The translations under genes were made by a program, and so were the position numbers. A DNA stretch of 5,019 nt. Source: Comamonadaceae bacterium. GTDB lineage: Bacteria; Pseudomonadota; Gammaproteobacteria; Burkholderiales; Burkholderiaceae_C. The stretch lies in assembly GCA_947372005.1 (NCBI GenBank), contig CANBRV010000180.1, positions 1 through 5,019 of the forward strand, written 5' to 3'. Each line of letters starts with the position of its first letter. Position 1 is the first letter of the stretch. Shown one piece after another: positions 1 to 5,019 of the stretch. A model generated the notes under the pieces. That model searched no databases. It was not told where the DNA came from and saw only the letters and a list, made by a program, of their open reading frames with translations.

Positions 1-459
1 AAAGGGCCATTTACTTGCTTAGACTCCGCCCGTTTTGGCATTGCTTGGGGTGCACTCGGTGCAGCCGAAGATTGCTGGTTTAGAGCGCGTCAGTATGTGC
101 TTGATCGCAAGCAATTTGGCAGGCCGCTCGCTGCCAATCAACTAATTCAAAAGAAGCTGGCCGACATGCAAACCGAGATCACGCTTGGTCTGCAAGGCTG
201 TTTGCGCCTCGGGCGCATGAAGGAAGAGGGAACGGCCAGTGTCGAGATCACCAGCATCATGAAGCGCAATTCCTGCGGCAAAGCGCTAGACGTGGCACGC
301 TTGGCACGCGACATGATGGGCGGCAACGGCATTAGCGACGAGTTTGGTGTGGCAAGGCATTTGGTCAACCTTGAGGTGGTCAACACCTACGAAGGCACTC
401 ACGATATTCATGCGCTGATTTTGGGACGCGCGCAGACGGGCATTCAGGCGTTTAGTTAA
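1..459 (+). CDS. gcdH: Glutaryl-CoA dehydrogenase, C-terminal part (5' end outside window)
   Basis: Glutaryl-CoA dehydrogenase is an FAD enzyme of the acyl-CoA dehydrogenase family. It oxidises and decarboxylates glutaryl-CoA to crotonyl-CoA in the cytoplasm and passes electrons to ETF. The frame is open from base 1 and gives 152 residues before TAA at 457-459. This is the C-terminal helical domain, roughly the last 40% of a protein usually near 390-400 residues. Visible signatures, numbered from the first visible codon, are the start-of-domain stretch KGPFTCLDSARFGIAWG, the FAD-contacting DRKQFG (Arg36), GGNGISDE (from Gly107) and TYEGTHDIHALILGR. Glu131 in TYEGT (codon 391-393) matches the catalytic base of the family. 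The tail GIQAF is typical of GCDH and separates it from other acyl-CoA dehydrogenases. The GTG at 97 is internal, because homology continues upstream of it. The substrate-binding N-terminal domain is not visible. Confidence in the family and the specific enzyme is high. Confidence 0.96.
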   Translation, partial: KGPFTCLDSARFGIAWGALGAAEDCWFRARQYVLDRKQFGRPLAANQLIQKKLADMQTEITLGLQGCLRLGRMKEEGTASVEITSIMKRNSCGKALDVARLARDMMGGNGISDEFGVARHLVNLEVVNTYEGTHDIHALILGRAQTGIQAFS

Positions 460-462
460 AAA

Positions 463-1647
463 ATGAAATCTTTATCTACACAAGTTGTTATCGTGGGCTC
501 AGGCCCATCAGGCTTATTGCTCGGTGCATTGCTTCACAAAGCTGGCGTCGACCACATCATCGTTGAACGCCAAAGTGGCGACTATGTCCTCGGGCGCATT
601 CGCGCGGGTGTGCTGGAGCAGGGCACGACCGATTTGCTGGACTACGTCGGCGTGGGTGCTCGCATGCACCACGAGGGACTCCGTCACGATGCTTTCGCAC
701 TGATTTTTAAAGGCGCGTTTCACCGCATCAATATTTCGGATCGTCAAGGTGGCAAACACATGACGGTGTATGGACAAACTGAAGTGACCAAAGACTTGAT
801 GGATCACCGATCAAAGCTTGGCTTGCAGACAATTTACGAGGCAGGTGATAGCGTAGCCGTCCATGATTTTGATACCGATCACCCGCGGGTGACGTTTAAC
901 AAAGATGGTGAGAGTTACGAAATTAAGGCGCGTTTTATTGCGGGCTGCGATGGCTATCACGGCGTGTGCCGTGCCAGCGTGCCTGCTGGCAGCATTCAAA
1001 ACTTCGAGAAGGTGTATCCTTTTGGCTGGCTGGGTGTGCTCTCAGATACGCCGCCTGTGTACCACGAGGTCACTTATTCCAATACAGAACGCGGCTTTGC
1101 GCTGTCAAGCCTCCGCTCAAACACGCGTAGCCGCTATTACATCCAGTGCGGTATGGATGAAAAAGTCGAAAACTGGAGCGACGATCGCTTTTGGACGGAG
1201 TTCAAAACCCGTATCGACCCCGATGCGGCTAAGCGTTTGGTAACGGGCCCCTCACTAGAAAAAAGCATTGCGCCGCTGCGCAGTTTTGTTGCTGAGCCGA
1301 TGCGCTTTGGCTCGATGTTCTTGGCAGGCGACGCTGCACACATCGTGCCACCCACGGGCGCAAAAGGTTTGAATTTAGCTGCGGGGGATGTCAATGTGCT
1401 CTCGCAAGCGATCGTTGAATATTTCCAAGAGCAGTCCGTTGCTGGTATTGACAACTATTCTTCTAGATGTCTGCGCCGCGTCTGGAATGCCGAACGCTTT
1501 TCGTGGTGGTTTACCAGCCTCATGCACAAGTTCCCCGACACTGAGGGATTTGGTCAAAAAATTCAAGAAGCGGAGTTGGACTATCTCGTGCACTCAGAGG
1601 CGGCACTCCAATCAATTACCGAAAATTACGTGGGTTTAGCGCACTAG
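463..1647 (+). CDS. pobA: 4-hydroxybenzoate 3-monooxygenase (p-hydroxybenzoate hydroxylase)
   Basis: This is a class A flavoprotein monooxygenase that converts 4-hydroxybenzoate, O2 and NAD(P)H to protocatechuate in the cytoplasm, feeding the protocatechuate ring-cleavage pathways. At 394 residues it has the same length as Pseudomonas PobA and aligns with it end to end from memory. Seen: GxGxxG for FAD (Gly12, Gly14, Gly17); GRIRAGVLEQ with the equivalent of Arg44 at Arg47; the class A DG motif (Asp163-Gly164) within GCDGYHG; GDAAH (Asp290) followed by PPTGAKGLNLA. Active-site residues of the Pseudomonas enzyme are all present: Tyr201 as Tyr205, Ser212 as Ser216, Arg214 as Arg218, Arg220 as Arg224, Pro293 as Pro297 and Tyr385 as Tyr389. 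The ERQxxDY segment (Arg36, Tyr41) resembles that of NADPH-preferring enzymes. The start lies 3 bp after the gcdH stop in the same frame, with no good Shine-Dalgarno, so translation may be coupled to gcdH. The gene looks intact. Confidence 0.97.
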   Translation: MKSLSTQVVIVGSGPSGLLLGALLHKAGVDHIIVERQSGDYVLGRIRAGVLEQGTTDLLDYVGVGARMHHEGLRHDAFALIFKGAFHRINISDRQGGKHMTVYGQTEVTKDLMDHRSKLGLQTIYEAGDSVAVHDFDTDHPRVTFNKDGESYEIKARFIAGCDGYHGVCRASVPAGSIQNFEKVYPFGWLGVLSDTPPVYHEVTYSNTERGFALSSLRSNTRSRYYIQCGMDEKVENWSDDRFWTEFKTRIDPDAAKRLVTGPSLEKSIAPLRSFVAEPMRFGSMFLAGDAAHIVPPTGAKGLNLAAGDVNVLSQAIVEYFQEQSVAGIDNYSSRCLRRVWNAERFSWWFTSLMHKFPDTEGFGQKIQEAELDYLVHSEAALQSITENYVGLAH

Positions 1648-1678
1648 AATTCTTTTTTTATTATTACTTGGAGTCACC
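1648..1678 (+). promoter_or_regulatory. T-rich 31-bp spacer with ribosome binding site for the binding-protein gene
   Basis: The spacer between the pobA stop and the next ATG is T-rich, with a run of seven T at 1653-1659. It carries TTGGAG, whose GGAG core (1670-1673) lies 5 bases before ATG 1679. This Shine-Dalgarno supports that start and implies independent, strong initiation of the binding-protein gene, as expected when the binding protein is made in excess of the membrane subunits. An 8-bp palindrome (1646-1653) precedes the T run but is too short to be called a terminator. No clear promoter was recognised here. Confidence 0.6.
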
Positions 1679-2851
1679 ATGAAAAAACGTCTATTCCTAT
1701 CCACGGTTGCAGCGGCTGTTACGCTCGCTTCCGCCGGCTTTAGTTTTGCTCAAGACAACATCTTCAAAGTGGGACTCATCCTCCCGATGACAGGGCCATT
1801 TGCCTCGACGGGCAAGCAAATTGACGCGGCGGTCAAGCTTTACCTCGCGCAAAACGGCGACACGGTCTCAGGAAAAAAAATCCAAGTGATTTTGAAAGAC
1901 GATGCCAGCACGCCTGACACCACCAAGCGCATTGCACAAGAGCTCATCGTGAACGACAAAGTTAATGTCTTGGCAGGCTTTGGTCTCACGCCACTTGCGT
2001 TTGCGACCGCACCGCTAGCGACGCAATCTAAAACCCCGATGGTCGTGATGGCAGCGGCCACGTCCAGCATTACGCAGGCCTCGCCTTACGTCGTGCGTAC
2101 CAGCTTTGCCCTGCCGCAAGCGGCGGTGGCGATTGCTGATTGGGCACCCAAAAACGGCATCAAAAAAGTCGTGACCTTGGTCAGCGATTTTGGTCCTGGC
2201 ATTGATGCAGAAAAGTTTTTTAAAGATCGCTTTACTTTTAATGGTGGCACGGTGTTAGACACTTTGCGCGTGCCCGTTCGCAACCCCGATTTCGCACCAT
2301 TCCTGCAAAAAGTACGTGATTTAAAGCCTGATGCCGTCTATGTGTTTGTGCCGTCTGGCGCAGGCGCTGCGGTCGTCAAGCAATACGTCGAACGCGGCAT
2401 GGACAAAGCAGGCATCAAACTCATTGGTACGGGCGACGTGACCGACGACGACATCTTGGTGGGCATGGGCGACAGCACGCTGGGCATGGTGACATCGCAC
2501 CATTATTCGGCAGCGCACAAGTCAGCGCTGAATCAAAAATTTGTCGCTGCGTTTGAAAAAGCCAACGGCGGTTTGCGTCCTAACTTTATGGCGGTCGGCG
2601 GCTACGACGGTATGCGCGTGATTGTGGAAGCGCTCAAAGCCACCAAGGGCAAGGGCACAGGCGACGATTTGCTAGCCGCCATGAAAGGTCAAATTTTTGA
2701 AAGCCCGCGCGGCCCTATGTTTATTGATGTGCAAACCCGTGATGTGGTACACAACATCTACATTCGCAAAGTAGAGAAGCAAAATGGACAACTCTATAAC
2801 GTCGAATTTGACACAATTAAAGATGTGAAAGATCCAGGCAAAGCGAAATAA
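1679..2851 (+). CDS. Periplasmic substrate-binding protein of a HAAT-family ABC importer (LivK-like, probable aromatic acid ligand)
   Basis: The 390-residue product is the extracytoplasmic receptor of the ABC importer encoded by the next genes. Residues 1-24 form a Sec signal peptide: a Lys-Lys-Arg start, a hydrophobic core and cleavage predicted after SFA before Gln25. There is no lipobox cysteine, so a soluble periplasmic protein is expected. The mature part has the Peripla_BP_6 / type I fold hallmarks: KVGLILPMTGPFASTG near residues 30-44, a ligand-loop region AAATSS (125-130), the second-lobe SDFGPG (169-174), and AVGGYDGM (305-312) near the C-terminus. The whole protein contains no cysteine, unlike E. 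coli LivJ/LivK, which carry a disulfide, and the loop lacks the ATNPE-like motif of those amino-acid binders. Together with its place directly behind pobA, this favours an aromatic carboxylate such as 4-hydroxybenzoate. The family is certain, the ligand is inferred. An amide or amino acid ligand remains possible. Confidence 0.92.
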   Translation: MKKRLFLSTVAAAVTLASAGFSFAQDNIFKVGLILPMTGPFASTGKQIDAAVKLYLAQNGDTVSGKKIQVILKDDASTPDTTKRIAQELIVNDKVNVLAGFGLTPLAFATAPLATQSKTPMVVMAAATSSITQASPYVVRTSFALPQAAVAIADWAPKNGIKKVVTLVSDFGPGIDAEKFFKDRFTFNGGTVLDTLRVPVRNPDFAPFLQKVRDLKPDAVYVFVPSGAGAAVVKQYVERGMDKAGIKLIGTGDVTDDDILVGMGDSTLGMVTSHHYSAAHKSALNQKFVAAFEKANGGLRPNFMAVGGYDGMRVIVEALKATKGKGTGDDLLAAMKGQIFESPRGPMFIDVQTRDVVHNIYIRKVEKQNGQLYNVEFDTIKDVKDPGKAK

Positions 2852-2862
2852 TTTCAGCTTGC

Positions 2863-2867
2863 GAGGG
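2863..2867 (+). promoter_or_regulatory. Ribosome binding site of the livH-type gene
   Basis: GAGGG lies 4 bases upstream of ATG 2872, within the 20-bp gap after the binding-protein stop. It supports the chosen start of the permease. The gap holds no hairpin that could act as an attenuator between the binding protein and the membrane subunits. Confidence 0.6.
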
Positions 2868-2871
2868 TTTT

Positions 2872-3738
2872 ATGCTGACGATCTTGTTTGACGGCGTCGC
2901 CTATGGGATGCTGTTATTTATCTTAGCCGTAGGTCTTGCCGTGACGATGGGGTTGATGAACTTCATTAACCTCGCGCACGGTGCGTTTGCGATGGCGGGC
3001 GGCTACATCACGGTGCTGCTCATGCAAAAAATGGGAGTGCCATTTTTGTGGTGCTTGCCGCTGTCGTTCTTGGGCGCAGCCGCCCTAGGCGCGGCTTTGG
3101 AGGTCACACTCTACCGCAGGCTTTACGGTAAACTGCATCTCGATCAAGTGCTCTTTTCGATTGGCCTTGTCTTTATGGCGGTCGCGGCTACGGATTACTT
3201 TACTGGCTCAACGCTGCAAATCATGCAGTTGCCCGATTTCCTCAAAGGTCGCACCGAGCTTTGGATGGAGTCGCCGTTTGCACTTGGCATGGGGCACTAC
3301 CGTTTATTCATCATCGCCGTGTGCGCTGCGCTCACCCTTGCTTTGCAGCTCGTACTTTCTAAAACCCGCTTTGGCAGTCGCCTCAGAGCCGCTGTCGATG
3401 ACCAGCGAGTGGCAGCGGGACTCGGCATTAATGTCAACATTGTTTTTCTCACTACGTTTGCTGTAGGCTCAGGTCTGGCGGGGCTTGGCGGGGCACTGGG
3501 GGCTGAGGTGCTAGGACTCGATCCCACCTTCCCGCTCAAGTTTATGGTGTACTTTTTAATCGTCGTGGCGGTAGGTGGTACGACCACGATCACGGGCCCA
3601 CTTTTAGCGGCGCTTTTGCTCGGTATTGCTGATGTAGCGGGCAAATACTACATCCCCAAAATGGGAGCCTTCACGGTGTATTGCTTGATGATTGCCATTT
3701 TGATTTGGCGTCCACAAGGCTTATTTTCGCGAAAGTAG
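2872..3738 (+). CDS. livH: HAAT-family ABC importer permease, LivH type
   Basis: This is an inner-membrane channel subunit that pairs with the LivM-type protein encoded next. At 288 residues it has the normal LivH length. It starts directly in a membrane segment (about 8-28), followed by the LivH signature GLMNFINLAHGAFAMAGGY (27-45; NLAHG at 33-37). Further hydrophobic segments lie near 57-78, 93-112, 145-162, 190-212, 223-250 and 266-279. The cytoplasmic loop after the fifth segment, SKTRFGSRLRAAVDD through GLGIN (163-187), is the EAA-like coupling helix that contacts the ATPases. VGGTTTITGPLLAALLLG (234-251) and the RPQGLF end (280-285) are also typical. The stop is 3 bp before the livM-type ATG, in the same frame. 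The symbol denotes subunit type only; the substrate is probably an aromatic acid by context, not necessarily leucine. Confidence 0.93.
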   Translation: MLTILFDGVAYGMLLFILAVGLAVTMGLMNFINLAHGAFAMAGGYITVLLMQKMGVPFLWCLPLSFLGAAALGAALEVTLYRRLYGKLHLDQVLFSIGLVFMAVAATDYFTGSTLQIMQLPDFLKGRTELWMESPFALGMGHYRLFIIAVCAALTLALQLVLSKTRFGSRLRAAVDDQRVAAGLGINVNIVFLTTFAVGSGLAGLGGALGAEVLGLDPTFPLKFMVYFLIVVAVGGTTTITGPLLAALLLGIADVAGKYYIPKMGAFTVYCLMIAILIWRPQGLFSRK

Positions 3739-3741
3739 CCA

Positions 3742-4710
3742 ATGACAACGCCCATCGAAGCCTCTTTACAGCGCGATAGTCGCATCAAAAAATGGGAGCC
3801 ACTGGTGTGGCTGCTTGCATTTGCCGCGCCGCTTTTAATGCCCAGTCATTCACTTTTGGTGAGCGAAATCGCCATCACGGCGCTGTTTGCCATGTCGCTC
3901 GATTTAATTCTGGGCTACACAGGTATCGTGTCGCTGGGGCATGCTGCTTTTTTTGGCATGGGCGCGTATAGCGCGGCACTGTTTGCCAAGCTGGTGATGC
4001 CCGATCCGTTAGTGGGTTTGCTTGTTGCGACCTTGCTCGCAACCATACTGGGTGCGGCTTGCAGCGTGACCGTGTTGCGCGGCTCAGATCTCACGCGCCT
4101 CATGGTGACGCTCGGCGTGGGTCTTATTTTGCTGGAGCTCGCCAACAAACTCGATTGGCTCACAGGCGGAGCAGATGGCTTGCAAGGCGTGGTGATGGGA
4201 CCTGTGCTGGGGTTATTCGAGTTCGACTTAAACGGCAAAACAGCGGCTTGGTATTCACTCAGCATCACCCTTTTGCTCTTCATCTTGATGCGCCGCTGGA
4301 TACATTCGCCATTTGGCGCTGGCCTGAAAGCCATACGCGACAACCGTTTGCGAGCCGCCAGTATTGGCATCAACGTCAATCGCCGCATCGCCATTATTTA
4401 TACGCTGGCAGCTGGCGTGGCAGGCGCAGCGGGGGGGCTCATGGCGCAAACCACGGGCTTTGCATCACTCGATTTATTTGCCTTTGATCGCTCTGCCGAT
4501 TTGATGCTGATGCTGGTCATTGGCGGAACGGGTTGGCTCTGGGGTGGCATTACGGGCGCGGTGGTTTTTAAGCTGTTGCATACCGTGATTTCTAACCTCA
4601 CGCCGCAATACTGGACGTTTTGGATTGGACTCTTTTTGGTCGTGCTGGTGCTGGTGGGGCGTGAGCGACTACTGAGTCCCAAAACCTGGTTTCGAAAGAG
4701 GGCCGCATGA
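3742..4710 (+). CDS. livM: HAAT-family ABC importer permease, LivM type
   Basis: This is the second inner-membrane channel subunit, partner of the LivH-type protein. Its 322 residues fit the shorter LivM proteins. A polar N-terminus with charged residues (1-19) precedes membrane segments near 21-34, 38-57, 66-84, 87-112, 118-135, 167-183, 216-236, 252-275 and 292-306. The LivM signature GYTGIVSLGHAAFFGMGAY is at 58-76. The EAA-like coupling loop is at 184-211, with SPFGAGLKAIRDN (189-201) and ASIGIN. IGGTGWLWGGITGAV (260-274) matches the conserved GGxGxxxG region. ATG 3742 follows the livH stop by only CCA, and the Shine-Dalgarno is weak (GAAAG at 3731-3735, inside livH), so initiation is probably coupled to livH translation. 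The end overlaps the ATPase gene by 4 bp. No C-terminal ATPase fusion is present, unlike some LivM-LivG fusions. Subunit type is sure; substrate is by context only. Confidence 0.93.
   Translation: MTTPIEASLQRDSRIKKWEPLVWLLAFAAPLLMPSHSLLVSEIAITALFAMSLDLILGYTGIVSLGHAAFFGMGAYSAALFAKLVMPDPLVGLLVATLLATILGAACSVTVLRGSDLTRLMVTLGVGLILLELANKLDWLTGGADGLQGVVMGPVLGLFEFDLNGKTAAWYSLSITLLLFILMRRWIHSPFGAGLKAIRDNRLRAASIGINVNRRIAIIYTLAAGVAGAAGGLMAQTTGFASLDLFAFDRSADLMLMLVIGGTGWLWGGITGAVVFKLLHTVISNLTPQYWTFWIGLFLVVLVLVGRERLLSPKTWFRKRAA
4697..4702 (+). promoter_or_regulatory. Ribosome binding site of the livG-type gene inside livM
   Basis: AGAGGG sits 4 bases before ATG 4707, within the last codons of the livM-type gene. 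It fixes the ATPase start at the ATGA overlap and shows that the ATPase can be initiated directly as well as by coupling to upstream translation. Confidence 0.6.
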
Positions 4711-5019
4711 GCGAGACCGTCCTCAGTTGCAGCAGTCTCATCAAACGCTTTGGCGGCATTACCGCCACCGATAACGTGACGTTTGATTTGAAACAAGGCG
4801 CACGTCATGCACTCATTGGACCCAACGGCGCGGGCAAAACAACACTCATCAATTTACTGACAGGCGTGCTGGAACCGACCAGTGGCAGTATCAAGCTATT
4901 GGGCGAAGACATTAGTCGCCTTGCCCAGCACGAACGCGTGCGGCGTGGCATGGTGCGCACGTTCCAAATCAACCAGCTATTTGATACGCTCACGCCGCTT
5001 CAAACGCTTGCGATGGTGG
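4707..5019 (+). CDS. livG: HAAT-family ABC importer ATP-binding subunit, LivG type, N-terminal part (3' end outside window)
   Basis: This cytoplasmic ATPase subunit powers the importer. 104 complete codons are visible, under half of a usual LivG of about 250-260 residues. The protein begins MSETVLSCSSLIKRFGGITATDNV, the usual first strands with the A-loop region near Phe15. The Walker A motif is GPNGAGKTT (38-46, Lys44). It is followed by LTGVLEPTSGSIKL and the Q-loop RTFQINQLF (84-92, Gln87). The wording RTFQ...LF.TLTPLQTL is typical of LivG rather than LivF. The signature motif, Walker B and switch histidine lie beyond the window. The start ATG overlaps the livM-type stop as ATGA (4707-4710), a classic translational-coupling junction. 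A LivF-type partner is expected downstream. The subunit type is well supported, and its completeness cannot be judged. Confidence 0.93.
   Translation, partial: MSETVLSCSSLIKRFGGITATDNVTFDLKQGARHALIGPNGAGKTTLINLLTGVLEPTSGSIKLLGEDISRLAQHERVRRGMVRTFQINQLFDTLTPLQTLAMV

Noticed and set aside
97..459. A separate 120-residue gene starting at GTG 97
   Set aside because: The frame is open to base 1, and the residues before GTG 97 match glutaryl-CoA dehydrogenase, so this is an internal codon of a truncated gene.
1646..1659. Palindrome AGAATTCT followed by a T run, as a possible terminator after pobA
   Set aside because: The palindrome has no loop and gives at most a four-base AT-rich half-stem, too weak for an intrinsic terminator. 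The downstream gene follows immediately.
2852..2871. Possible attenuator between the binding-protein and permease genes
   Set aside because: The 20-bp gap has a ribosome binding site but no inverted repeat, so no differential-expression hairpin can be supported.
3915..4394. A 159-codon open frame on the minus strand
   Set aside because: It lies wholly inside the livM-type gene, has no recognisable domain and has a composition typical of an antisense shadow.
4059..4487. A 142-codon open frame on the plus strand inside the livM-type gene
   Set aside because: It is an alternative frame of a conserved permease, rich in Arg and His as expected for a shifted frame, with no domain signs.
4398..4808. 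A 136-codon open frame on the minus strand across the permease-ATPase junction
   Set aside because: It overlaps two well-supported genes antisense and resembles no known family.

Overview
The window is a tightly packed, single-strand (+) gene cluster from a Gram-negative bacterium. It looks like a betaproteobacterium, probably Burkholderiales. That placement rests on my recall of how GcdH, PobA and this binding-protein family look in that order, and on the moderate GC content by eye; no search was run. All six genes point the same way, and almost every base is coding. The largest non-coding gap is 31 bp, so there is no gene-free stretch to describe.

Layout: (1) 1-459, the C-terminal part of glutaryl-CoA dehydrogenase (gcdH), cut by the window's left edge. 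(2) 463-1647, a complete 4-hydroxybenzoate 3-monooxygenase (pobA). (3) 1679-2851, a secreted periplasmic solute-binding protein of the LivK/Peripla_BP_6 type. (4) 2872-3738, a LivH-type membrane permease. (5) 3742-4710, a LivM-type membrane permease. (6) 4707-5019, the N-terminal part of a LivG-type ATPase, cut by the right edge. A LivF-type second ATPase is expected just downstream but is not in the window.

How the genes may work together: genes 3-6 form a HAAT-family (hydrophobic/branched-chain amino acid type) ABC importer. Its binding protein lacks cysteines and lacks a recognisable amino-acid-type ligand loop, and it sits directly behind pobA. I infer that the importer carries an aromatic acid (4-hydroxybenzoate or a relative) rather than leucine. 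PobA would then hydroxylate 4-hydroxybenzoate to protocatechuate for ring cleavage. GcdH oxidatively decarboxylates glutaryl-CoA to crotonyl-CoA, a step shared by lysine/tryptophan catabolism and dicarboxylate or anaerobic aromatic degradation. Its link to pobA may be functional or merely positional.

The spacing (3 bp, 31 bp, 20 bp, 3 bp, 4-bp overlap) suggests one polycistronic transcript. No convincing promoter, terminator, regulator gene, tRNA, mobile element, repeat or CRISPR was seen. The region reads as ordinary catabolic and transport DNA. I did not find an undescribed system, and the findings below are modest.
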